DNA of 64,000 nucleotides from NCBI GenBank assembly GCA_964347325.1, contig CAYFYA010000006.1, forward strand, positions 43,586-107,585, written 5' to 3'. Both the position numbers and the translations under genes were made by a program. Shown here one piece after another: positions 15,927 through 25,095 of this stretch (position 1 is its first letter; every line of letters begins with the position of its first letter). The DNA is from JAJISG01 sp964347325 (GTDB taxonomy: Archaea > Thermoplasmatota > Thermoplasmata > RBG-16-68-12 > JAJISG01). The notes beneath the pieces are model-generated. The model was not told the origin of the DNA. It saw only the letters and a program-made list of their open reading frames with translations, and searched no databases.

Positions 15927-16550
15927 CTACTTCCCTCTGCCGGATTGCGCCCGGATGGACGGTCTCACCTTCTCCGCACCCTTGCCCCTCTTCCGGAGAC
16001 CCCGACCCTTCTTTCCCGCCGAGGTGAGTCCTCTGAAGGCCCTTCCAGAATTCGCTGGCCCAAGGAGCCAGCTCACCTTCTTGTCGGCCTTCACGGCGGG
16101 ATGTTGGGGGTCCACTAGGATGGCCTCGTAGTACTTGTAGCGGCCATCCTCCCCAACCCAGTAAGAGTTGAGCACTTCCATGTTGGGATACTTGCGGGCG
16201 ACCCGCTCCTCGGCGATTCTCTGCAAGCCTTTCGCCATCGTGATCTTCGAGATCCCCTTCCTCTTGGGCCTCCGGCCTGCCCGGATGGTGTGCTTTCTCA
16301 GGCCCCCCCTCCTGACCCTCGCCCGCACGACGACGAAGCCGGGCTTAGCCTTATAGCCGAGAGCGCGAGCCCTGTCTATCCTCGTGGGCCTCTCGACCCT
16401 TTCGATAGCCGGGGCCCTCCTCCACAGGATCTTCCTCTGCCTGAGAAGTTCCGAGACATAGCTCTCACCGGGGGAAGCCCACGCCTCGCCCACGTAGCGG
16501 TAAAGGCTTCGAGGCCTGGGTTGGGGCTCCTCCTGGGGTTCTTCCGCCAT
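15927..16550 (-). CDS. rpl15e: 50S ribosomal protein L15e
   Basis: 207 residues, near the family length plus a 15-residue acidic/proline N-terminal extension. Conserved L15e segments are SLYRYVGEAWASP, RQRKILWRRAPAIERVERPTRIDRARALGYKAKPGFVVVRARVRRGGLRKH and EVLNSYWVGEDGRYKYYEAILVDPQHPAV. The C-terminus is rich in Arg, Lys and Gly as usual. Archaeal/eukaryotic-specific large-subunit protein. Its stop abuts the convergent THUMP gene stop with no gap. Confidence 0.97.
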   Translation of the reverse strand: MAEEPQEEPQPRPRSLYRYVGEAWASPGESYVSELLRQRKILWRRAPAIERVERPTRIDRARALGYKAKPGFVVVRARVRRGGLRKHTIRAGRRPKRKGISKITMAKGLQRIAEERVARKYPNMEVLNSYWVGEDGRYKYYEAILVDPQHPAVKADKKVSWLLGPANSGRAFRGLTSAGKKGRGLRKRGKGAEKVRPSIRAQSGRGK

Positions 16551-16639
16551 CTAAGGACTCCGAGCTGGCTGTGGAAGGTCTCCTACCTCTCACCGCTATA
16601 TATCCCTTGTGGGGTGGAGGACTCGAGTGACTGGCCAGG

Positions 16640-19021
16640 CTACATGAAGTCCTCGAGTGTCAGAGGTCGATCCGTCTTCCTGGGCTCCGCCTCAGCGTTG
16701 GGGGAGAAGGTGTCCCGATAGAGGGTTGCTTGCTGACTGCCGGCCAGGAGGCTCTTCTCGTCCCACCCGAAGACCTCGCAGATGTAGCCCAAGGTCTGGG
16801 CAAGCCGGCGGGCGTAGTACTCCCAGTCGGGGATGTCGTCGAAGGATCTGCCGCTGACGTAGGGCTGCACCTCCATAGGACTCTTCCTGGCGTTGGTAAC
16901 CACCCATGAGACCTTCATCCCGGGAACGAACTCGTATCCTAGGGCCTCGAGCTTGTTGGCAGCCTGGACGTTGGGCATGGACTCCGGGTTGACGTACCTC
17001 GAGGGATCCTTGACGCTGCGCGAGATCACCAGCTTCTGGGGGGGCACCTTCCCCTCTTGGACCGAGGTGATGATCTCCCTCGCGTACTTCACCGAGCCCT
17101 CTACGTCGTTGTCCAGGATCCTCCCCAGCACCTCGCCCTGGGCCTCGCTCTGGAGGTCGAAGGCGTCGGTCCTCCTGATCTCGTAGCCCCTTACGACCAT
17201 ATCCTCAGCGGGCCAGGCCACCTTCCCCGCGTACCTCTTCTTCTTTCCGTGGGAGAAGAAGGTCCGAAAGACCTTCTCGAACTCCAGCTGCATCCCTTTC
17301 CCTGAGAGTTCACCTGCCAGGATTTTGCCTGTCTCGATGCACTCCTCCAGGTTCGTCGCCTCTGGCGAGAAGAAGACGCTGTCGGTGTCCCCGTAGATCA
17401 CCTTGTTGTCCCTCTCCTCCAGACGGCGGATGACCTCCTTGATGTTCTCCCTGGCGAAGGCGGTTATGCTCCCACCAATCTTTGGATCCGTGAAGCGGTA
17501 GAAGGAGGAAGCCATCACTCCATAGAAGGCGTTCATGAGTACCTTCACCGCGTCCTGGAGGCGGCCGTGGTACTCCCCCTCCTCTTCCGTCTTCGCCTCC
17601 TCCATCCTCCTCCGGATCTCCTGGCGTTGCACCATCAGGTCCTTCAGAATCCCTGGGAGGAGGCCCTTCCTCTGATCCCGACTGAGGAACCTGACTCCGG
17701 TGGGGCTAACGACCTCCCCGTCGGGGTGGAGGGTTGTGAAGCATACGTTGTTCTCTATGATGAGGCTGGGATACATGGCCCGGAAGTCCATGCCGACGAC
17801 CCACTCGTAAAGTCCTGGATCGATGCTGTGGACGTAGCCTCCCACGATGGACTCCGTCCCACCGCGCCGCTTCATCATTGGAACGCCCACGCCCCCCCTG
17901 TCGGCAATGCGGATCAGGATGGAGTCGATGAGGTTCGAGGTCCGACCGTTGAGGACGTCGTCCAAGGGCAACTTGGAGACGGCGGCTAGGTCCATGGCCT
18001 TCTCCACGCTAGACAGCTTCTCGAGGATCCTCAGGGAGAGTTCCGCGTCCTTCAGACAGTAGCTCACCACCTGCTCCGGGTCCCGCTGCCACTCTTCGTC
18101 GATCCTTCCCCTGTCGACGTCCTCCTTACCCTCGCCCAAGAGCTCCCGGGACACGTAGTCCAGTGTCTCCTGCTTGGGCTTGAGGTCGCTCTTCACACTC
18201 CACCAGGCGTCGGCCACCACACGGCCGTGGAGACGCCAGAGCCGCTCGCTGAAGCTGGTCAATGTGGCGTAATCCCTTCCCAGGGGCAGGTCGCCGAAGC
18301 CCTCCTTGCGAGCCCTCTCTAGGAGGACCGGAATGTCGTAGCCCCCGATGTTGTAGCCCGTGATGACGTCTGGGTCCTCCTTCTGCACCAGGCTGACGAA
18401 GTTGCGCAGTATGTCCCGCTCGCTACCTCGGAAGGCTTTGAGCTCGATCTCGCCGTCCTTACGGAGGGCAACGCCCAGGGTCAGAAGCCTGCCATCCTCC
18501 ATGCTGTTCTCAATGTCGAAGCTGAGTACCTTCAGGCTGGGGTTGAAGGGCTCGCACTCCTCGAAACTCTGGGCCTCGACGACGAGGTCGGTGGTGTAGT
18601 TGCCCTCCGCCTTCACACCGTGTACGCGGAAGCAGGCACCGAGATCCATATCGTACATGAATCGGTGGACGAAGGGGATGTCCGCCGCCAGCACCTCGGA
18701 GTCGTACTGGCGACACTTGTTCCTGTACTCGGGGGTCCTCCAAGGGTGCTTCATGACCACCTGGCGGCAGGGCCTCTTCTCCAGCGGGGAGACCTCCAGC
18801 TCCACCTCCCTCAGTTCGAGCACCTCGTCGTCTCTCTCGAGGTAGCCCAGGAGGGACTGGGGGGGCTCGATGACGTAGAAGTAGGGGTTGAAGCCCCTGT
18901 ACTCCACGACTATCGACTTGTCATCGCGAGTGCGGCCGAAGAGCTCTATGACGGGTAGCTCCTCCTCACCCTCCCTCCTATAGGAGGCCGCCAGGAGTCT
19001 CAGGTCGTACTGCTCCGGCAT
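16640..19021 (-). CDS. polB: Family-B DNA polymerase
   Basis: 793 residues with intact 3'-5' exonuclease motifs (D169 and E171 in SFDIEN; N224..D229 in GYNIGGYD; Y321 and D325 in YCLKDAEL) and polymerase motifs A (DFRAMYPSLI, about 412), B (KVLMNAFYGV, about 493) and C (YGDTDSVF, 543-550). This is a complete replicative-type archaeal PolB without intein. The C-terminal LTLEDFM could be a weak PCNA-interaction motif (inference). Translation starts at ATG one nucleotide after the YchF stop, so the two genes are co-transcribed. Confidence 0.97.
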   Translation of the reverse strand: MPEQYDLRLLAASYRREGEEELPVIELFGRTRDDKSIVVEYRGFNPYFYVIEPPQSLLGYLERDDEVLELREVELEVSPLEKRPCRQVVMKHPWRTPEYRNKCRQYDSEVLAADIPFVHRFMYDMDLGACFRVHGVKAEGNYTTDLVVEAQSFEECEPFNPSLKVLSFDIENSMEDGRLLTLGVALRKDGEIELKAFRGSERDILRNFVSLVQKEDPDVITGYNIGGYDIPVLLERARKEGFGDLPLGRDYATLTSFSERLWRLHGRVVADAWWSVKSDLKPKQETLDYVSRELLGEGKEDVDRGRIDEEWQRDPEQVVSYCLKDAELSLRILEKLSSVEKAMDLAAVSKLPLDDVLNGRTSNLIDSILIRIADRGGVGVPMMKRRGGTESIVGGYVHSIDPGLYEWVVGMDFRAMYPSLIIENNVCFTTLHPDGEVVSPTGVRFLSRDQRKGLLPGILKDLMVQRQEIRRRMEEAKTEEEGEYHGRLQDAVKVLMNAFYGVMASSFYRFTDPKIGGSITAFARENIKEVIRRLEERDNKVIYGDTDSVFFSPEATNLEECIETGKILAGELSGKGMQLEFEKVFRTFFSHGKKKRYAGKVAWPAEDMVVRGYEIRRTDAFDLQSEAQGEVLGRILDNDVEGSVKYAREIITSVQEGKVPPQKLVISRSVKDPSRYVNPESMPNVQAANKLEALGYEFVPGMKVSWVVTNARKSPMEVQPYVSGRSFDDIPDWEYYARRLAQTLGYICEVFGWDEKSLLAGSQQATLYRDTFSPNAEAEPRKTDRPLTLEDFM

Positions 19022-19022
19022 A

Positions 19023-20213
19023 TCACGCCCTCGCGACTATTCGGATAACGTCCCCATCCTGCAACTCGTAGTCCTGGCCCACAACCCTCTTGGTCCTGGC
19101 GTTGACGGCCCGGATGAAGTTCTCTCCCAGCTCCGTATGCACCTTGTAGGCTAAGTCTCTTGCCACGCTGCCCCGCGGCATCAGGTAAGCGTCTGGCAGA
19201 ACGTTACCATCCTTGTCGGTCCAGTGGTTCTCATCCTCCACCGGGTAGGCTACGATCATTCCTAGGATGTTGTAGACGAGCTCTTCGATGCAGCGCTGGA
19301 CACCCGTGGTCCCGAAGCTCTTCAGGTGGACGGAAATGCGCTCAAGGGCCTCCCGTTGGGCTCCCGTAAGGTCGGCTCCCTCTGTGATGGAGAAGGCGGA
19401 AGAGCCCGGTACATAGTCCAATAGATCGGCCTTGGAAGCCCTCCTGAGGGCCAACTCACACTCGGAGCAGGTGGGAACGGCAGCGTAGTCCTCTAAGTCC
19501 ACCAGACTCGCCAAGGTGTCGGCGGGGGCGATGTCCGCCTTATTGGCGGCCAGCACCATCGGCTTCCCCGTCCTCCTCAGTTCGCCCGCCAGCTTCACCA
19601 GCTCTACCTCCCCCCAATGGCGGGGACTCCCCTCCAGCTCGGAGCGACGAAGGGCCGCGTGGATCTGCGTCTCCTTCAGGCCTAGACCCGCCAGCCTTTC
19701 GGCCAAGAGCCTTTCGAGGTTCTGACCCTCGACCTCCACCCTGCGCGCCGTCTTGACCCACTCCCTCGACATAATCCCCGCGATCCAGAAGGCGAGCTCG
19801 TCCTCCAGGAACCTAGCGTCCTCCCGAGGATCGTGATCCCCCAACCCACAGGCGTTGCCCTCCAGGTCGGTGGAGCCGCTGGCATCGACCACGTGGATGA
19901 AGGCATCGGCCTGACGCAGGTCGTCCAGGAACCGGTTACCCAGCCCACGACCCTTATGAGCGTCAGGAACCAGACCCGCGACATCCAGCAGGTCCACGGG
20001 CACCAGACGGGTTCCGTCGCTGCAGGGGGCGCTGGCCGGATTGCACGTCTTCCCAAGTTCCACATGTGGGCAGGAGTGGGTGACGTAGGCGATGCCCCGG
20101 TTCGCCTCGATGGTGGTGAAGGGGTAGGAGGCGATCTCGGCGGGGGCGAGGGTTGCAGCCGCGAAGAAGGTGCTCTTTCCGGCGTTTGGCTTGCCCACAA
20201 CTCCGATCAGCAT
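19023..20213 (-). CDS. ychF: YchF-type translation-associated GTPase/ATPase
   Basis: 396 residues, OBG/HflX-related P-loop NTPase of the archaeal YchF branch. G1 is GKPNAGKSTFF, G3 is DVAGLVPDAHKGRGLGNRFLDDLRQADAFIHVVDASG, the NKAD specificity motif lies at ANKADI, and the C-terminus is a TGS domain (DGNVLPDAYLMPRGSVARDLAYKVHTELGENFIRAVN, ending in VVGQDYELQDGDVIRIVA). Archaeal forms have a helical insertion, seen here from about 130 to 200. Role in ribosome-associated translation control is family knowledge. Immediately upstream of polB. Confidence 0.95.
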   Translation of the reverse strand: MLIGVVGKPNAGKSTFFAAATLAPAEIASYPFTTIEANRGIAYVTHSCPHVELGKTCNPASAPCSDGTRLVPVDLLDVAGLVPDAHKGRGLGNRFLDDLRQADAFIHVVDASGSTDLEGNACGLGDHDPREDARFLEDELAFWIAGIMSREWVKTARRVEVEGQNLERLLAERLAGLGLKETQIHAALRRSELEGSPRHWGEVELVKLAGELRRTGKPMVLAANKADIAPADTLASLVDLEDYAAVPTCSECELALRRASKADLLDYVPGSSAFSITEGADLTGAQREALERISVHLKSFGTTGVQRCIEELVYNILGMIVAYPVEDENHWTDKDGNVLPDAYLMPRGSVARDLAYKVHTELGENFIRAVNARTKRVVGQDYELQDGDVIRIVARA

Positions 20214-20289
20214 CGGTCCGAGAATCCATGGTGCAGAGCGGGTTATAGTTAATGGTCAGGGGTAACCGACAGTGCCCAGTCCGGGAAAG

Positions 20290-20298
20290 CTCTTAAGG
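20290..20298 (+). promoter_or_regulatory. TATA box for the leaderless phosphopantothenate synthetase gene
   Basis: CTCTTAAGG lies 23-31 nt before the GTG at 20321, the spacing expected of a leaderless archaeal transcript. No ribosome-binding site precedes the GTG. Confidence 0.5.
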
Positions 20299-20320
20299 AA
20301 GCCGTCGGTTTGTCGCCAAC

Positions 20321-21073
20321 GTGTCCTCCGAGATCCCGGAGAGCCACCCGAGGTACGGGTCCTTGATCGTCAGGGAGAGACTCGTCCAGGCCGCTAGGGA
20401 GGGCGTGGTGGCCTGGGAGGGGCTCGTAGCACATGGGAGGGGCGAGGCTTTCGATTATATCCTAGGCGAGCGCAGCGTCCCCGAGGCCCTCGAAGCGGAG
20501 CGCGCAGGAACCGCCCATCTTCTAACCGCCAGGAGACCCGTCATCTCAGTCAACGGCAACGTGGCCGTCCTTGCGGCCCCCGAGGTCAAGCAACTCGCGG
20601 AAGCCACTGAGGCAGCCGTAGAGGTGAACCTCTTCCATCGCACGGAGGAGAGGGTTGGGAAGATTATCCATCTGCTTCTTGACGCTGGCCTGGACTCCGC
20701 CCTCGGGGCGGATCCGGACGCCTCCATCCCGGGGCTGGACCATCCCAGAGCCCTCTGCGTCAAGGAGGGCATATACGACGCCGATGTGGTCCTCGTGCCC
20801 CTGGAGGATGGAGATCGGGCGGAAGCACTGGTGAAGATGGGAAAGGTGGTCATATCCGTGGACCTCAACCCGCTCTCCAGGACGAGTAGGGCTGCCACCG
20901 TCGCTATCGTTGATGATGTCACTCGTGCCCTCCAGAATATGACACGCTTGGCGGCGGAGCTCGCGCAGAACATCGATGCGATTGCGATGGCCAAGCAAGA
21001 GTACCAGAAGGAGAGCAACCTGGCCGGGATCATGCGCGCGATTAGGGACAACCTTGGGCGGGGGTCGGGCTAG
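20321..21073 (+). CDS. 4-phosphopantoate--beta-alanine ligase (phosphopantothenate synthetase)
   Basis: 250 residues of the archaeal DUF137/PPS family, which replaces bacterial PanC in coenzyme A synthesis by ligating 4-phosphopantoate to beta-alanine with ATP. The N-terminal block IPESHPRYGSLIVRERLV and GLVAHGRGEAFDYILGE are diagnostic, as are the PVISVNGNVAVLAAPE and SVDLNPLSRTSRAATVAIVDDVTRA segments. GTG start, leaderless from the TATA box at 20290-20298. Located directly before pyrG on the same strand. Confidence 0.94.
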   Translation: MSSEIPESHPRYGSLIVRERLVQAAREGVVAWEGLVAHGRGEAFDYILGERSVPEALEAERAGTAHLLTARRPVISVNGNVAVLAAPEVKQLAEATEAAVEVNLFHRTEERVGKIIHLLLDAGLDSALGADPDASIPGLDHPRALCVKEGIYDADVVLVPLEDGDRAEALVKMGKVVISVDLNPLSRTSRAATVAIVDDVTRALQNMTRLAAELAQNIDAIAMAKQEYQKESNLAGIMRAIRDNLGRGSG

Positions 21074-21140
21074 CTGTACCCCTGCGCGATACGACAATCC
21101 TTAAATGGCCTCAGGGCCATGTTCTAGCCCCGTTGTCACC

Positions 21141-22742
21141 ATGAAGTACGTCATTGTGACTGGCGGGGTTTTGTCCGGCCTGGGAAAGGGGATAACCACC
21201 TCCAGCATCGGCCTCAACCTCGAGGCGAGAGGGCTGAGGGTGACCGCCATCAAGATTGACCCCTACCTCAACGTCGACGCGGGGACTATGAACCCCTTCC
21301 AGCATGGGGAGGTCTTCGTCATGGAGGACGGGGGGGAAGTGGACCTGGACCTGGGGAACTACGAGAGGTTCCTGGACGTGGAGCTCACCAGGGCTCACAA
21401 CATCACGACGGGGAAGGCCTACCTATCCGTCATCGAAAAGGAGAGGCACGGGGACTACCTCGGCGGGACGGTGCAGATCATCCCCCACGTGACGGACGAG
21501 ATCAAGCAGATGATCACGGAGACCGCCGAGGCCGCGGGAGTGGATGTCACCCTCGTGGAGATAGGTGGTACTGTCGGCGACATCGAGTCGATGCCTTTCC
21601 TCGAGGCTGTGAGGCAACTCTCCACCGACGTCGGCAGGGAGAATTGCGTCTTCGTGCACACGACCCTGGTCCCCATCATGCCCGTGGTCGGTGAGCCCAA
21701 GACAAAGCCCACACAGCACAGCGTCAGGGAACTGAGGGCCGCCGGGATCCATCCCAACGCCATCGTCGCCAGAGCGCCCAGACCCCTGGACGATGACGTC
21801 CGAAGGAAGATATCCCTCTTCTGTGACGTGCCAACGAGCGGGGTGGTGAGCGCTCCCGATGCGGGATCCATCTACGAGGTCCCTCTGATACTGGAACGGC
21901 AGGGCCTCACCGAGTACCTCATGGACAGGCTGGCTCTGGAGAGCAAGCAATCGGACCTCGAGGGCTGGAAGGCCTTCGTGGAGCGGGTAAACAATCCTGA
22001 GGACGAGGTGGAGATCGCCCTGGTGGGGAAGTACACCCACCTCAAGGATTCGTACATGAGCCACGTGGAGGCTTTCACCCATGCGGGGGCCAAGGCGGGT
22101 GTACGGGTGGACCTTCGGTGGATCGAGAGCGTGAACCTCGAGAGGAGGGGGGTGGAGATCCTCGAGGGGGTTCACGGCATCCTCGTCCCGGGTGGCTTCG
22201 GAGAGAGAGGGATCGAGGGCAAGATATCGGCCATCCAGTATGCTCGTGAGAATAACATCCCCTTTCAGGGCGTCTGTCTGGGCTTCCAACTTGCCACCAT
22301 CGAATTCGCAAGAAACGCCCTTGGCATGGAGGGAGCAAATAGCACCGAGTTTGATCCCAAAACGCCCTATCCCGTGGTGGACCTCCTGCCGGAGCAGCGT
22401 GGGGTGAAGGACATGGGAGCCACCATGAGACTAGGTGCCCACGAAGTGGTCTTGGAGGCCGGATCCAAGGCCCGGGACCTCTACGGCACCAGCAGGATCT
22501 ACGAGAGGCATCGTCACCGGTATGAGATCAATCCCGACTTCATACCGAAGCTCGAGGCTGGAGGTCTCAAGTACTTCGGGAAGTCCGATGATGGTCGGAG
22601 GATGGATGTCCTGGAACTCGATGGTCATCCATACTTCTTGGCATCTCAATTTCACCCGGAGTTCAAGTCCAGGCCGCTCAGGCCGTCTCCCATCCACTAC
22701 GGCCTAGTCTCGGCGGCCATGGAGCACAAACGAAGACGCTAG
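21141..22742 (+). CDS. pyrG: CTP synthase (glutamine-hydrolysing)
   Basis: About 533 residues: an N-terminal amidoligase domain (MKYVIVTGGVLSGLGKGITTSSIG, DPYLNVDAGTMNPFQHGEVFV) and a C-terminal class I glutaminase domain with the nucleophile in GVCLGFQ and the His/Glu pair in SQFHPEFKSRP. Converts UTP to CTP using glutamine and ATP. The frame is open from 21105, but family N-termini begin at the ATG at 21141; CCTTAAATGG at about 21098-21107 is a likely TATA element giving a short leader. Confidence 0.97.
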   Translation: MKYVIVTGGVLSGLGKGITTSSIGLNLEARGLRVTAIKIDPYLNVDAGTMNPFQHGEVFVMEDGGEVDLDLGNYERFLDVELTRAHNITTGKAYLSVIEKERHGDYLGGTVQIIPHVTDEIKQMITETAEAAGVDVTLVEIGGTVGDIESMPFLEAVRQLSTDVGRENCVFVHTTLVPIMPVVGEPKTKPTQHSVRELRAAGIHPNAIVARAPRPLDDDVRRKISLFCDVPTSGVVSAPDAGSIYEVPLILERQGLTEYLMDRLALESKQSDLEGWKAFVERVNNPEDEVEIALVGKYTHLKDSYMSHVEAFTHAGAKAGVRVDLRWIESVNLERRGVEILEGVHGILVPGGFGERGIEGKISAIQYARENNIPFQGVCLGFQLATIEFARNALGMEGANSTEFDPKTPYPVVDLLPEQRGVKDMGATMRLGAHEVVLEAGSKARDLYGTSRIYERHRHRYEINPDFIPKLEAGGLKYFGKSDDGRRMDVLELDGHPYFLASQFHPEFKSRPLRPSPIHYGLVSAAMEHKRRR

Positions 22743-22834
22743 GTCGGGGCTCACGGCGAGAGCGAGGGTGACCCATCCTCCCCTAATCCGTCCACTGGCA
22801 AAGCAAATCACCTTCGATTCGCGCGTGAGAGTCC

Positions 22835-22841
22835 TTATAAG
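22835..22841 (+). promoter_or_regulatory. TATA box for leaderless aIF2-beta
   Basis: TTATAAG centred 26 nt upstream of the GTG at 22864. This placement rules against the upstream in-frame starts from 22768, which lie before the promoter. Confidence 0.55.
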
Positions 22842-22863
22842 CGCAGGGCGGCTTACGAAGGTC

Positions 22864-23478
22864 GTGCCCACCTACGAAGAACTCCTGAAGAGGGCAAAGA
22901 AGGATCTACCGTCCACCACGGCCGCCAAAGACCGCTTCCAGGTCCCGGAGGCCGATGTCCTCCAAGAGGGGAGCACCACCGTTCTGAGGAATCTGGCAGA
23001 CATAAGCGATGCGATAAACCGCGACCCCCAGCAGGTCTTCGCGTACCTTATCAGGGAGCTGGGCACTGCCGGGACCATCGACGATAGGAGAGCCCTGTTC
23101 AAGGGCCGCATATCGCCAGAGAAGATCAACGACAGGATTGAGAGCTACGTAGATGAGTACGTCGTGTGCACCGAGTGCGGTAGGCCCGATACCCACCTCA
23201 TCAAGGAGGACCGAATCGCGATTCTTCAGTGCGACGCCTGCGGAGCCCACCGGCCGTTGAAGGTCGTCAAGAAGGTGGCCAAGGCGGAGGAGGAGGCCGT
23301 AGAGGAGGGCAAGGTCTACGAGGTCATGATCCAAGACATAGGCAAGAAGGGTGACGGGATCGCCCGGCGGGAGAAGTACGTGATATACGTTCCAGGCACC
23401 GCCAAGGGCTCCGTCGTCAAGGTTCAAGTGGAGAAGGTAGTGGGGACCGTCGCTTTCGCCAAGGTCGTCAGGGAATAG
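22864..23478 (+). CDS. Translation initiation factor aIF2 beta subunit with TRAM domain
   Basis: About 204 residues. N-terminal aIF2-beta core: YEELLKRAKKDLP, a central alpha-beta domain, and the C4 zinc ribbon VVCTECGRPDTHL..LQCDACGAHRPL. A linker of charged residues leads to a C-terminal TRAM domain (VYEVMIQDIGKKGDGIARREKYVIYVPGTAKGSVVKVQVEKVVGTVAFAKVV), an RNA-binding beta barrel. This fusion is known from some euryarchaea, notably haloarchaea and Thermoplasmata. The aIF2 heterotrimer delivers initiator tRNA to the 30S subunit. GTG start at 22864 is chosen from the TATA position and the homologue N-terminus. Confidence 0.93.
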   Translation: MPTYEELLKRAKKDLPSTTAAKDRFQVPEADVLQEGSTTVLRNLADISDAINRDPQQVFAYLIRELGTAGTIDDRRALFKGRISPEKINDRIESYVDEYVVCTECGRPDTHLIKEDRIAILQCDACGAHRPLKVVKKVAKAEEEAVEEGKVYEVMIQDIGKKGDGIARREKYVIYVPGTAKGSVVKVQVEKVVGTVAFAKVVRE

Positions 23479-23480
23479 GC

Positions 23481-24425
23481 ATGGCTAGAGAGCTGGCGGC
23501 CGTCTTTGCCATGGGAGGTCTTCTGGCCCTCGCCAATCTCATCGCCATAGTCCTAGCCATCCCCTTCATTGCCCAGGAGGCCAGCGCCTTTCCCGATCCC
23601 AATGCCCTCTCCAACGTTCTCATCTACGTCGGACTCATCCTGGGCATCACCGCCATCATGCTCCTCCTAATCAGATGGAAGAGGGAGGGAGCCCTCCGGT
23701 ACCTCATCCTCGGAGCCTTCGCCCTGACCATGTTCTTCGTCTTCTCGATTCCCTTGACCGTCGCCCTCTCCTTCCTTCCCTCCCCCTGGTGGGACCTCTC
23801 GAGCCTCCTCCTGCCCCTGGTGATTACAGTGGGTCTGTTGTACGCCCTCGTCCGCTACCCCGAGTGGTACGTGGTGAACATCGCAGGCCTCTCCATTGCA
23901 GTGGGGGCCATGGCCCTTATAGGGATATCCTTCGGCATCCTTCCCGCTATCGTCCTCCTGGTCGCCCTGGCGATCTACGATGCCTGGGCCGTGTACCGGA
24001 CGAAGCACATGATCGTCCTGGCCGATGCGGTCTCTGGGCTGAAGTTGCCCATCCTGCTGGTAATACCCAAGGGTTTCCCTTACTCCTTCATCAAGCAGCC
24101 GAGCCTGAAGGAACAAATGGCATCGGGAGAGGAGCGGTCAGCCATGTACATGGGGCTGGGAGACATCGTGGTCCCTGGAATACTGGTGGTCTCCGCCTTC
24201 GCTACATTCTCCGGCGTCGAGGCGGTCACGGGACTCCCGCCAGGTCTGCTCGTGGCCCTGGGGACCCTTCTCGGGACCCTGGCAGGATTTGCCCTGTTGA
24301 TGGTATTCGTCCTTAAGGGAAGGCCTCAGGCGGGCCTTCCTCTCTTGAACTCGGGCGCTATCCTGGGCTATCTAGCCTCATACCTCATCGTCTTCCGAGA
24401 CCTTTCCTTTGGAATCGTGATCTGA
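23481..24425 (+). CDS. Presenilin/signal-peptide-peptidase family intramembrane aspartyl protease
   Basis: 314 residues, about nine membrane helices. The two catalytic aspartates are D167 (AIYDAWAVYRTKHM) and D228 in the GLGD motif (MYMGLGDIVVPG), the archaeal A22-type signature. Cleaves transmembrane segments within the membrane. Starts 2 nt after the aIF2-beta stop, so probably co-transcribed, and is followed after 8 nt by a phosphoesterase gene. Confidence 0.93.
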   Translation: MARELAAVFAMGGLLALANLIAIVLAIPFIAQEASAFPDPNALSNVLIYVGLILGITAIMLLLIRWKREGALRYLILGAFALTMFFVFSIPLTVALSFLPSPWWDLSSLLLPLVITVGLLYALVRYPEWYVVNIAGLSIAVGAMALIGISFGILPAIVLLVALAIYDAWAVYRTKHMIVLADAVSGLKLPILLVIPKGFPYSFIKQPSLKEQMASGEERSAMYMGLGDIVVPGILVVSAFATFSGVEAVTGLPPGLLVALGTLLGTLAGFALLMVFVLKGRPQAGLPLLNSGAILGYLASYLIVFRDLSFGIVI

Positions 24426-24433
24426 GGGGGCCC

Positions 24434-25060
24434 ATGATAATCCTACACATGTCCGACCTGCACGGATCCCGACGGGCAGTGCAGGAGAGCAGGGCACTGG
24501 TCGAGGAGCACGGGCCGGACCTCTTCCTGGTGACGGGGGATATCACGAACTTCGGCCCCGCGGAGTTCGCTCGAGAGGTCTTCGAGGATCTGGCGGTGAA
24601 GGCCTTCGGAATCCCCGGCAACTGCGATCCCTTGGAGGTCGTTCCCCTCATGGAGTCCATGGGCGTGAGCCTGCACGGGAGGACGGAGGAGTTCCTGGGA
24701 TACACCTTCGTCGGCCATGGTGGGTCGAGTCCCACGCCCTTCGACACGCCCTTCGAGCTCCCGGAAGAGGACATCCTGGAGTCCCTGCGGGACCTCATGG
24801 TGGAGGGAGCCATCTTGGCAACCCACTCCCCACCGAGGGGGCACGTCGACGAGACGCCCTGGTCGGGCCACGTCGGAAGCGACGCAGTTCGGCAGGTGGT
24901 GGACGAGTTCAAGCCTGCTCTCGTCCTATGTGGTCACGTTCATGAGGCTCGGGGTGTCGAGAAGGGCGAGGTCACCTACGTCAATCCTGGGCCAGCCGCC
25001 CAAGGGTATGCAGCCCTCATCGATGTCAGAGATGACGTCGAGGTGACCCTCCTCCCCTAA
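24434..25060 (+). CDS. Calcineurin-like metallophosphoesterase (YfcE/MJ0936 type)
   Basis: 208 residues with the metal-binding motifs of the superfamily: MSDLHGSRRA, VTGDITNFG, IPGNCDP, ILATHSPPRGH and LCGHVHEARG, ending in NPGPAAQGYAALID. The compact size and NxGP C-terminal motif resemble MJ0936/YfcE phosphodiesterases. The ATG is preceded by GAGGGGG. It lies 8 nt after the presenilin-family gene in the same operon. Physiological substrate unknown. Confidence 0.92.
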   Translation: MIILHMSDLHGSRRAVQESRALVEEHGPDLFLVTGDITNFGPAEFAREVFEDLAVKAFGIPGNCDPLEVVPLMESMGVSLHGRTEEFLGYTFVGHGGSSPTPFDTPFELPEEDILESLRDLMVEGAILATHSPPRGHVDETPWSGHVGSDAVRQVVDEFKPALVLCGHVHEARGVEKGEVTYVNPGPAAQGYAALIDVRDDVEVTLLP

Positions 25061-25063
25061 AGC

Positions 25064-25070
25064 TTTTATC
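25064..25070 (+). promoter_or_regulatory. TATA-like box for the S8e gene
   Basis: TTTTATC 26-32 nt upstream of the ATG at 25096, just after the phosphoesterase stop. Spacing fits a leaderless or nearly leaderless ribosomal protein transcript. Confidence 0.45.
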
Positions 25071-25095
25071 TTGGGCTCGTCCTTGGACAGAGCAC

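Noticed and set aside
18360..18958. Plus-strand serine- or histidine-rich frames inside polB
   Set aside because: Antisense shadows of the exonuclease domain of the polymerase.
21423..22289. 288-residue minus-strand frame inside pyrG
   Set aside because: Opposite a complete CTP synthase with all motifs; the frame is proline/histidine-biased and lacks homology features.
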